Below are positions 6,501 to 12,141 of a DNA stretch of 13,047 nucleotides, piece by piece (the first letter of the stretch is position 1; every line of letters starts with the position of its first letter). The stretch is taken from contig JALOAI010000051.1 of NCBI GenBank assembly GCA_023228945.1, positions 1 through 13,047 of the forward strand, written 5' to 3'. The notes beneath the pieces were generated by a model that made no database searches, was not told the DNA's origin, and worked only from the letters and a program-made list of their open reading frames with translations. The stretch is from Pigmentiphaga sp. GTDB lineage: Bacteria; Pseudomonadota; Gammaproteobacteria; Burkholderiales; Burkholderiaceae_B. The translations under genes and the position numbers were made by a program.

Positions 6501-7901
6501 CGCAGCTATCACGCCGAACTGTCAGCGAAGAACACCCGGCTGCGCGTCCATTACCTGCTCGAAGCCGGCTGGAAGGCGGACGCCGCCATCCAGGGCCTTG
6601 GCCGGACGCATCGCACCAATCAGGCGCAGCCGCCGCTGTTCCGGCCGATCTCGACCAATGTGAAAGCCGAGAAGCGCTTCCTCAGCACGATTGCCCGCCG
6701 CCTCGACACTTTGGGCGCGATCACGCGCGGCCAGCGCCAGACCGGCGGCCAGGGCCTGTTCCGGCCCGAGGACAATCTGGAAAGTCCCTACGCCCGCGAC
6801 GCGCTGCGCCAGCTCTATCTCCTGCTGGTGCGCGGCAAGGTCGAGGGATGTTCGCTCGAACGCTTCGAATCCGCCACCGGGTTGAAACTGATGGACGCGA
6901 ACGGCATCAAGGACGAGCTGCCCGCCATCACGACTTTCTTGAACCGGCTGCTGGCGCTGACCGTCGAGCTTCAGGGCGTTCTCTTCAGCGCTTTCGAGCA
7001 GCTTCTGACCGCGCGGATCGAGGGCGCCATCGCGTCCGGCATCTATGACGCTGGGCTGGAGACGCTGCGCGCCGAGAGCTTCACCGTCACCGACCGTCAG
7101 GTGATCTACACCCATCCCCGCACCGGGGCCGAGACCAGCCTGCTGACGATCACCGAACGCAAGCGCAACCGGCCCGTCATGCTCGATGCCGCCCTAGCGG
7201 AACTCGACGATCCGCGCGCGAAGCTCCTGATCAACGGGCGCTCAGGCCGCGCGGCGGTGCAAATCCCCACCACCAGCGTCATGCTGGACGATGGCGAGAT
7301 CGAGCGCCGCGTCAGGCTGATCCGGCCGATGGAAGCACACAATATCCCCATCAGGATGATGGGCGAGACCCATTGGGTCGAGGCCGACCGGGACGCATTC
7401 GCTGCGGCCTGGAATGCGGAACTTGCGGAGGTGCCGGAGTTCGCAGACAGCACCCTGCATATGGTGACGGGCTTGCTGCTGCCGATCTGGAAACGGCTGC
7501 CGAACGAGTCCACCCGCGTCTATCGCCTCCAGTCTGACGCGGGCGAGCGCATCATCGGCCGCAAGGTCTCCCCGGCCTGGGCCGCGAACGCGACCACGAC
7601 CGGCATCGCGAAGGTCACGCCGAAGGATGCTTTCGCGGCGCTGATGGAAGGCCGGACGATCCTCGATCTCTCCGAGGGCCTCCAGCTTCGCCGGGTCCGC
7701 GTCATGGGGGTGAACCGCATCGAGCTTTCCGGCTTCACCGACACCATGCGCCAGCGTCTCACGGCATACGGCCTCTTCCACGAGATCATCTCCTGGAAGC
7801 TGCGCATGTTCGTGCCAGTCGATGCCAGCGGACCCGCCGTGCTGGCCAAGCTCTTCGACCGCTGGCCGGTCGAGCGCATCGGTGAACGGGAGGCAGCCTG
7901 A
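3546..7901 (+). CDS. N6-adenine methyltransferase / strawberry-notch-type helicase fusion
   Basis: The 1451-aa product combines two enzymes. Residues ~120-290 form an AdoMet-dependent DNA methyltransferase: motif I LEPSAGTG (151-158) and motif IV NPPF (217-220), the N6-adenine type. Residues ~440-1100 form an SF2 helicase of the strawberry-notch class: Walker A GDGTGVGKGRE (503-513, K510), DEAH box (612-615), YVSATG (motif III-like) and a C-terminal QGLGRTHRTNQ (1016-1026, motif VI). The remaining ~350 residues are family-specific and unknown. ATG 3546 is chosen (SD GAGGA 3534-3538) over an in-frame TTG at 3477, which has no SD and would translate the structured leader. The plan resembles phage P1 DarB, a co-injected methyltransferase-helicase that shields DNA from type I restriction; position after ardB supports an entry-protection role, by inference. 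It overlaps the Toprim gene by one base. Confidence 0.92.
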   Translation: MNMISASAAASATAPLPFDHDAETAACVFTAAGLLLPHLERGQRVDAATLRGAMEAAFGTSDATGAWDWKTAYDACEAATVLFLRKYGNALFRKAGSPSAILPQLTKIAGLLPTHTRRSEEAQTFQQFSTPIPLGFAAVTAAAITHADRVLEPSAGTGLLAILAEIAGGALLVNELAEVRAGLLSSLFPALSVTRFDAAQIDDHLDPGLIPTVVLMNPPFSVMAHVEGRVADAAFRHVASTLARLAPGGRLVTITGASFAPDNPAWTANWKRLQERGRVVFSAVIDGSVYAKHGTTIDTRLTVIDKLPAEDPAVFPAAPGVASDVATLMGWLAEQLPARLPVDPGLAVPVARPTAPRTVRGYVNRAARSAPDAPLAEPEAVPVAYEIVDWEPAEGGRLSDAIYEEYGLQTIRIAGAQAHPTQLVQSASMASIAPPKPSYRPVLPKDILGRLSEAQLETVIYAGEAHMGFLAGAWTVDDTLDNLAATPEDAKGAVRFRQGFMVGDGTGVGKGRESAAIILDNWMQGRRKAVWISKSDKLLEDAQRDWSALGMERLLVTPLSRFPQGAKITLNEGILFLTYATLRSDDRGERISRVRQIVEWLGSDFDGVVIFDEAHAMANAAGGKGERGDVAASQQGRAGLRLQHALPQARVVYVSATGATTVHNLAYAQRLGLWGGEDFPFSTRAEFVEAIEAGGVAAMEVLARDLRALGLYTARSLSFKGVEYELLDHELTPEQVRIYDSYADAFAIIHNNLDAAMQAANITGGEGGSGTLNRQAKSAARSAFESAKQRFFGHLLTSMKTPTLIRSITADLEAGHSSVIQIVSTGEALMERRLAEIPTEEWGDLKMDLSPREYVLDYLAHSFPVQLYEPFTDSEGNLSSRPVYRDGQLVESREAAARRDEMIANLASLPPVPGALDQIIQHFGTDTVAEVTGRSRRIVRKRGGGVTIDRLVVESRAGSANLAETQAFMDDQKRVLVFSDAGGTGRSYHAELSAKNTRLRVHYLLEAGWKADAAIQGLGRTHRTNQAQPPLFRPISTNVKAEKRFLSTIARRLDTLGAITRGQRQTGGQGLFRPEDNLESPYARDALRQLYLLLVRGKVEGCSLERFESATGLKLMDANGIKDELPAITTFLNRLLALTVELQGVLFSAFEQLLTARIEGAIASGIYDAGLETLRAESFTVTDRQVIYTHPRTGAETSLLTITERKRNRPVMLDAALAELDDPRAKLLINGRSGRAAVQIPTTSVMLDDGEIERRVRLIRPMEAHNIPIRMMGETHWVEADRDAFAAAWNAELAEVPEFADSTLHMVTGLLLPIWKRLPNESTRVYRLQSDAGERIIGRKVSPAWAANATTTGIAKVTPKDAFAALMEGRTILDLSEGLQLRRVRVMGVNRIELSGFTDTMRQRLTAYGLFHEIISWKLRMFVPVDASGPAVLAKLFDRWPVERIGEREAA

Positions 7902-8944
7902 TGCCGCGTCACGACGCCTCCGAACTGGCGACCCGTCTCGGCCGAGAGGCCGAGGCGGTCTGCCGCCACTATCTCTCGTCCGGCCACCGCGCCGGGCGAT
8001 ATTGGCTGGTCGGCGATGTGCAGAACACTCCTGGCCGCTCGATGTTCGTGCGCCTGACCGGCCCGGGTTCCGGCAAGGGCGCGGCGGGGAAATGGACCGA
8101 CATGGCCACCGGGGAGCATGGCGATCTGCTCGACGTCATCCGCGAGGCGCTTGGCCTTGTCGACTTCAAGGACGTGGCCGAGGAAGCGCGCCGTTTCCTT
8201 GCCCTCCCGCATCCTGAACCGGAGAAGACGAGGACGCCGACCGGCAGCACATCCAGCAGCGTGCCCGGTTCGCCTGAAGCGTCGCGCCGCCTCTTCGCCA
8301 TGGCGCAGCCGATCCACGGCACCCTTGCGGCGATCTACCTCAACGGGCGGGCGATCACCTCCCTCTCGGACACCACCGCGCTGCGCTACCATCCGAGGTG
8401 CTACTATAGACCCGACGAGTCTTCACCCACCGAGATCCGGCCGGCACTCGTTGCCGCCGTCACCGATCTTGCGGGCCAGCAGACCGGCGCGCATCGCACC
8501 TGGCTCGCCCCGGACGGTTCCGGCAAGGCGGCTGTCGAAACACCGCGGCGGGCGATGGGCGTCCTTCTCGGGCACGCTGTCCGCTTCGGAACCGCCGCTG
8601 AGGTTCTCGCCGCCGGCGAGGGCATCGAGACCGTGCTGTCGCCCCGTCAGGTTCTGCCCCGCATGCCGATGCTGGCGGCGCTTTCGGCCGCTCACCTCGC
8701 TGCCATCCTGTTCCCGCCGTCGCTGCGCCGGCTCTATGTCGTCAGGGATCGCGACCCGGCCGGGGACGGTGCAAGAGACGGCCTGGCCGCCAGAGCAGAG
8801 AGCCTCGGGATCGAGGCGATGTCGCTCACGCCGCTCAACGGCGATTTCAACGATGATCTGCGACGCCACGGCGCCGATGCCCTCCGGGCGCGTCTGAAGG
8901 ATCAGCTTCATCCTGAAGACGTCCGCCGGTTCATGGAGAGGTGA
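7901..8944 (+). CDS. Toprim domain-containing protein (DUF7146-Toprim type)
   Basis: The 347-aa product starts at an ATG overlapping the previous TGA by one base (TGATG), with GGGAGG at 7888-7893; it is surely co-translated with the methyltransferase-helicase. The N-terminal ~100 residues (GRYWLVGDV, then FVRLTGPGSGKGAAGKWTD, then GEHGDLLDVIREALGL) are the primase-associated region seen in mobile-element Toprim proteins. Residues ~235-330 form a Toprim fold: GEGIETVLS with E240, and YVVRDRDPAGDGA with D283 and D285, the metal-binding Glu and DxD. There are no CHC2 zinc-finger cysteines and no DnaB-like helicase part, so this is not a complete DnaG. Likely job: primase-like or nucleotidyl-transfer/nicking step on element DNA, perhaps with the upstream helicase. 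Function beyond the fold is inferred. Confidence 0.88.
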   Translation: MPRHDASELATRLGREAEAVCRHYLSSGHRAGRYWLVGDVQNTPGRSMFVRLTGPGSGKGAAGKWTDMATGEHGDLLDVIREALGLVDFKDVAEEARRFLALPHPEPEKTRTPTGSTSSSVPGSPEASRRLFAMAQPIHGTLAAIYLNGRAITSLSDTTALRYHPRCYYRPDESSPTEIRPALVAAVTDLAGQQTGAHRTWLAPDGSGKAAVETPRRAMGVLLGHAVRFGTAAEVLAAGEGIETVLSPRQVLPRMPMLAALSAAHLAAILFPPSLRRLYVVRDRDPAGDGARDGLAARAESLGIEAMSLTPLNGDFNDDLRRHGADALRARLKDQLHPEDVRRFMER

Positions 8945-9091
8945 GGTCGTGATCGGTCCCGGAGGCGCGGCCCAGCGTCATCCTCTGCCGGTTTCAGTCT
9001 TTCGCCATCGGCAGGTGCATCCATCGTCGGAGAGTCCCGCGCCCACGGCCTTCGGAGAGGGCGATCGGCGCACAAACGGGCCGGGCAGGCA

Positions 9092-9176
9092 ATGGCCGGG
9101 TTTGGACTATTTTCCGCCGGCGGGGACGAACCCCGCCTTTGCATCGCGAAAGTCAAAATAGCCCACCCCCGGCCAT
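9092..9176. other. 85-nt multi-branched foldback, candidate structured RNA or DNA element
   Basis: ATGGCCGGG (9092-9100) pairs with CCCGGCCAT (9168-9176). After a TT/CC internal loop, TGG (9103-9105) pairs with CCA (9163-9165), and after one A/C mismatch CTATTTT (9107-9113) pairs with AAAATAG (9155-9161). Both sides of the helix have the same 6-nt gap, so it is in register. Inside are a 7-bp hairpin GGCGGGG/CCCCGCC (9119-9125/9131-9137, loop ACGAA) and a small stem TTTGC/GCGAAA (9138-9142/9146-9151, one bulged G). About 31 pairs in 85 nt. The AT-only-biased helix in a GC-rich background is striking. It may be an RNA leader, a separate ncRNA, or a DNA cruciform used in replication or transfer; strand is undecided. 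Confidence 0.6.
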
Positions 9177-9180
9177 CAAG

Positions 9181-9203
9181 GCCCTCGCGGAGCGGGCGAG
9201 GGC
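9181..9203 (+). promoter_or_regulatory. 8-bp stem-loop in the DUF2493 leader
   Basis: GCCCTCGC (9181-9188) pairs perfectly with GCGAGGGC (9196-9203) over a 7-nt loop, 5 bp beyond the branched foldback. No T-run follows. A further CTTCG/CGAAG stem is at 9227-9231/9239-9243. Together they give the DUF2493 gene a strongly structured 5' region. Confidence 0.4.
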
Positions 9204-9282
9204 TGCCAACCCGTCCCGCCCGTGCGCTTCGACGCCTGCGAAGGCCGCGATGGGCGCGGTCTCCAGACGAAGGACGCTCCCG

Positions 9283-10218
9283 ATGACGAACGAAACCTAT
9301 TCCGCAGGCGACGAGCCGGTCCACACCTCCTCCCAGACCGATCACACCCTCACCGAACTCCAGCTCTACGGCTGGCGCCCGTTCCAGGACGAACCCGATC
9401 CGAGGCCGCTGCCCGAGGGCAACACCGTCGCCGCCGCCGTCACCGACATCTTCGACGCCCTCGTCGCGACGCTCGGCGACACCCGCTTAGAGCCCGACCT
9501 CGAAGAGCTGCTCTGGGGGACCGTCAATCTCTTCCACCGCGCCACCGGCCGGGTGGAGCGCGATCTCGACGACAACGAGCAGGCGCAGCGCCGGCTTCAG
9601 CGGGAACAGGACGGCAGCGAGGTCAAGTCGGTCGAACTCGAACGCCTCACGGCCGAGGGGCAGACCCTGATCGAACGGCGCGCCAGCATGGAACTCTTCC
9701 GCGACCTCGCGGCCGAGGCTTTCGAGCACCACACCGGCAGTGCCTGGCGGCCGCGCAGCGGCTCGATGGTCAACCATCGCAACCTGACCGCCGCGATGAT
9801 CGACAGCCGCGACTTCCTTGCCGCGAAGCGCCGGGCCGAGACCGAGGTGATGCTGCCCGCCGGCCCGAAGGTTGCCGTGACTGGCGGCGCGGACTTCAAC
9901 GATCACCGCCTGATCTGGGCGAAGCTCGATCAGGTCCATGCCAAGCACCCCGAGATGGTGCTGCTGCACGGCGGGTCGCCGAAGGGAGCCGAACTGATCG
10001 CTTCCCGTTGGGCAGATCACCGCAAGGTGCCCCAGGTCGCCTTCCGGCCCGACTGGACCAAGCACGCCAAGGCGGCGCCGTTCAAGCGAAACGATGCCAT
10101 GCTGGACGTGCTGCCGGTCGGCGTCCTCGTCTTCCCCGGCACCGGGATTCAGGAGAATCTCGCCGACAAGGCCCGCAAGCTCGGCATCCCGGTCATGAAG
10201 TTCGACGGCGGCGCGTAA
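9283..10218 (+). CDS. DUF2493 (YspA/YpsA-related SLOG-like) domain protein, 311 aa
   Basis: ATG 9283 has an SD GAAGGA (9269-9274, 8 nt spacing); an in-frame TTG at 9139 is rejected because it would translate the foldback region and has no SD. The N-terminal ~190 residues hold a conserved YGWRPFQDEP segment, then charged helices likely to form a coiled coil (VERDLDDNEQAQRRLQRE, then LERLTAEGQTLIERRASMEL), then FEHHTGSAWRPRSGS. Residues ~196-311 are the DUF2493/YAcAr domain, a Rossmann-like fold related to SLOG nucleotide binders: KVAVTGGADFNDH (from 196), HGGSPKGAE (229-237) and VFPGTG (283-288). SLOG-like proteins bind or process nucleotide-derived ligands; the ligand here is unknown. The longer architecture with the N-terminal helical part is typical of alphaproteobacterial mobile elements. 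A GC-rich hairpin covers the stop codon. Confidence 0.88.
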   Translation: MTNETYSAGDEPVHTSSQTDHTLTELQLYGWRPFQDEPDPRPLPEGNTVAAAVTDIFDALVATLGDTRLEPDLEELLWGTVNLFHRATGRVERDLDDNEQAQRRLQREQDGSEVKSVELERLTAEGQTLIERRASMELFRDLAAEAFEHHTGSAWRPRSGSMVNHRNLTAAMIDSRDFLAAKRRAETEVMLPAGPKVAVTGGADFNDHRLIWAKLDQVHAKHPEMVLLHGGSPKGAELIASRWADHRKVPQVAFRPDWTKHAKAAPFKRNDAMLDVLPVGVLVFPGTGIQENLADKARKLGIPVMKFDGGA

Positions 10219-10247
10219 GCGCCGCCGCCTGGCGGCTTTCGGCCGCC
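10207..10247 (+). terminator. double hairpin at the DUF2493 stop codon
   Basis: GGCGGCGC (10207-10214) pairs with GCGCCGCC (10219-10226) with the loop GTAA containing the TAA stop codon at 10216-10218. A second stem, GGCGGC (10231-10236) / GCCGCC (10242-10247), follows. No good T-run is present, so termination strength is uncertain; alternative pairings between the two stems are possible. Confidence 0.45.
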
Positions 10248-10252
10248 GATAC

Positions 10253-10281
10253 TTGACAAGATGCAAGGCCGCGCCTTTGAT
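10253..10281 (+). promoter_or_regulatory. sigma70-like promoter with dyad around the -10
   Basis: A perfect -35 TTGACA (10253-10258) is followed by 17 bp and TTTGAT (10276-10281, 4/6 to consensus). Transcription would begin near 10288, about 90 nt before the membrane-protein ATG at 10379. TGCAAGG (10262-10268) and CCTTGCA (10289-10295) are perfect inverted arms centred on the -10, a plausible operator. Confidence 0.6.
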
Positions 10282-10378
10282 GGAACATCCTTGCAGAACC
10301 GGCGAAGCAGCATAGTCGCAGGCGGAGCGCATCTCCCGGCAGCCTGTCGTGATCCCCAACCGTTCTCTGGAGGTTTCC

Positions 10379-10795
10379 ATGACGCTGATCCTGCTCGCCA
10401 TCTCGCTCACCATCGCGGCCTGCGTGATCGCCTGGAATCTCGCGATCTATGCCTTGCCCGTCATGGCAGCCATCACGGCCGCGCAATATGCCTGGGGCGC
10501 GGGCGCCGGGGTCGTGATGTCCGGCCTCATGGCCATCGGCGCCGCCGTGCTCTCGATCGCGCTTGTGATCGTGACTCTTGGCTTCGCGAAGAACCCGGCC
10601 CTGCGGCTCATTGCGCTCGCTCTCTTCGCCGTGCCCGCCGTCATCGCCGGCTATGCCCTTGTCTATGGCATCACCAAGAACGCCATCGACTCGGGGCTGG
10701 TCCTCAACCTGTTCGGCGGCATGGGCGGTCTCGTCCTCGGCATCTCGGCCATCGTCAATCTGAACGCCCTCGGCGAGTCGGTGTTCTCGCGCTGA
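10379..10795 (+). CDS. small four-helix membrane protein, 138 aa
   Basis: ATG 10379 has a strong SD (GGAGG, 10369-10373, 5 nt spacing), preferred over an in-frame upstream ATG at 10349. The product is almost wholly hydrophobic with four predicted membrane segments at about residues 3-25, 44-69, 75-97 and 107-127, joined by short polar turns (FAKNPALR at 69-76; ITKNAIDSG at 98-106). Basic residues are few: K71, R76, K100 and the C-terminal R138. No enzymatic motif or signal cleavage site is visible. I do not recognise a family. It stands alone between a promoter and a long non-coding stretch, so it is probably monocistronic. It could be an entry-exclusion or envelope-related accessory protein, but nothing in the sequence shows this. 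Confidence 0.82.
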   Translation: MTLILLAISLTIAACVIAWNLAIYALPVMAAITAAQYAWGAGAGVVMSGLMAIGAAVLSIALVIVTLGFAKNPALRLIALALFAVPAVIAGYALVYGITKNAIDSGLVLNLFGGMGGLVLGISAIVNLNALGESVFSR

Positions 10796-11186
10796 AACGG
10801 CAGACGCGATCAGCCACTTCTGAGGAAGGCCGGCAGCTTGCGCCGCCGAGCCCCGGTCGTTTCGCCCAAGACGGAAAAGCAGTTCGTCGCAGCATGTCAC
10901 CATCGCACCCGGTCTGCTTCTCGCGGCGCTTGAAATGGTCTGCGGTGCGAACCGTGGTCCCGTGCGGTCGATGCCCCGCTGCATCGGTCCACGTCGTTTC
11001 GTGGGGCCTTCGCGAACACCTTCCTTGTCCCTTCACGATGCTGAGGGACCGAGCCTTTGGCCGATGAAGCAGGGCGGCGCCATACCGGACCTGAGAACCC
11101 GATAGCCTGTCCGATCACATCGCGGATGACATGGCCTTCCGGCGGCGGACACGACGGTGACCGGCAAAGACGGTTGAAGGAGTGCC

Positions 11187-11303
11187 ATGCCGGTGGTCTC
11201 GGTTCGCATGGGGGCCTGCCTGGTCGCTGTCGCCAGCAAGGACGATGGTTCTGCTGTGCGTCCCCGATCTGCTTTCGAAAGCACCATCCCTCCGCCTGAC
11301 TGA
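11187..11303 (+). CDS. possible 38-aa small ORF
   Basis: An ATG at 11187 follows an excellent SD (AAGGAG, 11177-11182, 4 nt spacing) and runs to TGA at 11301-11303. The peptide begins MPVVSVRMGACLVAVASK and ends FESTIPPPD, with a hydrophobic start and no known motif. The SD is the only support; a chance match is possible in 700 bp of GC-rich sequence. If real it would be the only gene in this gap. Confidence 0.25.
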   Translation: MPVVSVRMGACLVAVASKDDGSAVRPRSAFESTIPPPD

Positions 11304-11458
11304 TCCCCTAAGTCCGTTCGGCTTCCACCAGCAACCCCCGCGGCTCCCAGCCGTGTTGCCGCGCAAACGCGGCTGCCCGCCCCACCTGGGGCCTTGGGGG
11401 CAAGCTGCAGCAAGGGCGGCAGTTGCAGGAGTCTTCCGACGGCCTCGGCCGGGTCTCG

Positions 11459-11479
11459 TCGGAGGGACGGTCCCTCCGA
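11459..11479 (+). promoter_or_regulatory. perfect stem in the ssb leader
   Basis: TCGGAGGGAC (11459-11468) is the exact reverse complement of GTCCCTCCGA (11470-11479) around a single G; in RNA about 8 pairs would form with a 5-nt loop. It ends at GGAG (11480-11483 region), 8 nt before the true SD GGAG (11488-11491). As in the 2875 and 3451 leaders, a purine/pyrimidine stem abuts the ribosome-binding region. As DNA it could also be a protein-binding palindrome. Confidence 0.5.
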
Positions 11480-11498
11480 GGAGCAACGGAGACCTACA

Positions 11499-11900
11499 AT
11501 GCAGAACATCGTCATCCTCGCCGGCAACATCGGCCAGGCCCCCGAAACCCGCACCACCCAGGGCGGCACCGGCATCACCCACTTCACCCTGGCCACCTCG
11601 CGCCCCCGCTATTCGGAAGGCCGCGTCCTGCGCGACGAGAACGGCTATCGGGTCCAGGACACCGAATGGCACCGCATCACCTGCTTCAACGGCCTCGGCA
11701 AGACGGTCCAGCAGCATTGCGACAAGGGCATGAAGGTTCTGGTTCGCGGCCGCATCCACTACACGAAATGGACCGATGCCGCCGGGGTCGATCGCTACGG
11801 CTGCGAGATCATCGCCGAGACGGTCGATTTCCTGAGCCGGGCGAAGCAGACCCAGAACGACGACGGCAAGTTCATCGACGACGATGACATTCCGTTCTGA
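11499..11900 (+). CDS. ssb: single-stranded DNA-binding protein
   Basis: The 133-aa product is a short, intact SSB. It opens MQNIVILAGNIGQAPETR, the usual first OB-fold strand (compare N.V.L.GNLG.DPE.R), and continues HFTLATSRP, DTEWHRITCFNGLGKTVQQHCDKG and KVLVRGRIHYTKWTDAAGVDRYGCEIIAETVDFL, the canonical SSB core order. It ends DDDDIPF, the acidic tip that recruits replication and repair partners. The linker between core and tip is only about 10 residues, much shorter than in chromosomal SSBs (~170-180 aa), which is usual for plasmid/ICE-encoded copies. ATG 11499 has GGAG at 11488-11491; an in-frame TTG at 11394 lies before the leader stem and is rejected. It likely coats the single strand during transfer or element replication. 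A strong terminator follows. Confidence 0.95.
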   Translation: MQNIVILAGNIGQAPETRTTQGGTGITHFTLATSRPRYSEGRVLRDENGYRVQDTEWHRITCFNGLGKTVQQHCDKGMKVLVRGRIHYTKWTDAAGVDRYGCEIIAETVDFLSRAKQTQNDDGKFIDDDDIPF

Positions 11901-11914
11901 TCGGGAACCCGAGG

Positions 11915-11939
11915 CCCGGCGGCGCAAGCCGCCGGGTTT
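11915..11939 (+). terminator. intrinsic terminator after ssb
   Basis: CCCGGCGGC (11915-11923) pairs perfectly with GCCGCCGGG (11928-11936) around a GCAA tetraloop (GNRA type) and is followed by TTTC. It begins 14 bp after the ssb stop. Confidence 0.75.
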
Positions 11940-12073
11940 CCCTCCTGCTTCACCGGATCGCGCCCGCCGCTTCTGGCAAGGTCCGGCGACCGAATCAGAC
12001 GGGCATGGACGGGAGCGTCGTCTCTCTATCCTTGATAATTGCACCTGAATTTCGGCTGGTGCTCACAGCGAGA

Positions 12074-12090
12074 ACGACTATTATAGTCGT
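12074..12090. promoter_or_regulatory. palindromic operator with -10-like core, upstream of the XRE gene
   Basis: ACGACTA (12074-12080) and TAGTCGT (12084-12090) are perfect arms around TTA. The centre reads TATTAT (12079-12084) or TATAGT (12082-12087), each 5/6 to a -10 box, although no good -35 is seen. It is 43 bp upstream of the XRE start, in a locally AT-rich patch. Binding of the XRE protein here would block its own promoter; autoregulation is inferred from position and symmetry. Confidence 0.6.
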
Positions 12091-12121
12091 AGTTCTGGAG
12101 TGCGTGCGTATCCCGGTGGGA

Positions 12122-12141
12122 GGTGATCATGTATGATCACC
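12122..12141. promoter_or_regulatory. 20-bp perfect inverted repeat containing the XRE start codon
   Basis: GGTGATCAT (12122-12130) is the exact reverse complement of ATGATCACC (12133-12141), separated by GT. The left arm includes the 3' part of the SD (GGAGG at 12119-12123) and the right arm begins with the ATG at 12133. The 2-bp centre is too small for an RNA hairpin loop without opening a pair or two, so a DNA operator is as likely as an RNA fold hiding the start. Confidence 0.6.

Larger units (their letters stand above)
8945..9282 (+). other. 338-bp non-coding interval rich in foldback structure
   Basis: No convincing gene lies between the Toprim and DUF2493 genes. The first ~145 bp show only a TCGGAGAG direct repeat (9027-9034, 9052-9059). 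The rest holds the branched foldback 9092-9176 and two simpler hairpins (9181-9203, 9227-9243). The SD GAAGGA for the DUF2493 gene is at 9269-9274. Short open frames here (8949-9161; 9092-9286) lack an SD and become arginine-rich in the way noncoding GC-rich frames do. Confidence 0.6.
10796..11498 (+). other. 703-bp stretch without a convincing gene
   Basis: No open frame on either strand here resembles a protein; the long minus-strand frames are antisense shadows. Visible structure: short hairpins CGATGC/GCATCG (10969-10974/10981-10986) and CCACG/CGTGG (10989-10993/11000-11004); a possible 38-codon ORF with a strong SD at 11187; a GCCGCG/CGCGGC stem with CAAA loop (11358-11363/11368-11373); GCCCC/GGGGC (11379-11383/11388-11392); then the ssb leader stem. 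It could be a decayed gene or an origin/regulatory region; nothing decides. Confidence 0.5.

Noticed and set aside
9092..9176. integron attC site
   Set aside because: The foldback lacks the RYYYAAC/GTTRRRY simple sites at its ends, and there is no integrase or cassette pattern.
9092..9286. 64-codon plus-strand frame overlapping the DUF2493 start by ATGA
   Set aside because: The overlap is tempting as a leader peptide, but there is no SD, the foldback explains the first 85 nt better, and the second half is Arg/Pro-rich like noncoding frames.
9487..10413. 308-aa minus-strand open frame
   Set aside because: Antisense to the DUF2493 gene and its promoter region; no recognisable domain.
10193..10984. 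263-aa minus-strand open frame
   Set aside because: Covers the membrane-protein gene in antisense, is full of D/G/H/R-rich low-complexity sequence, and has no SD or motif.
10921..11010. tRNA-like or small-RNA gene in the hairpin-rich segment
   Set aside because: Only short 5-6 bp stems; no cloverleaf, TTC-loop or terminator could be built.
11115..12044. 309-aa minus-strand open frame
   Set aside because: Runs antisense through ssb and its terminator; ssb on the plus strand is unmistakable.
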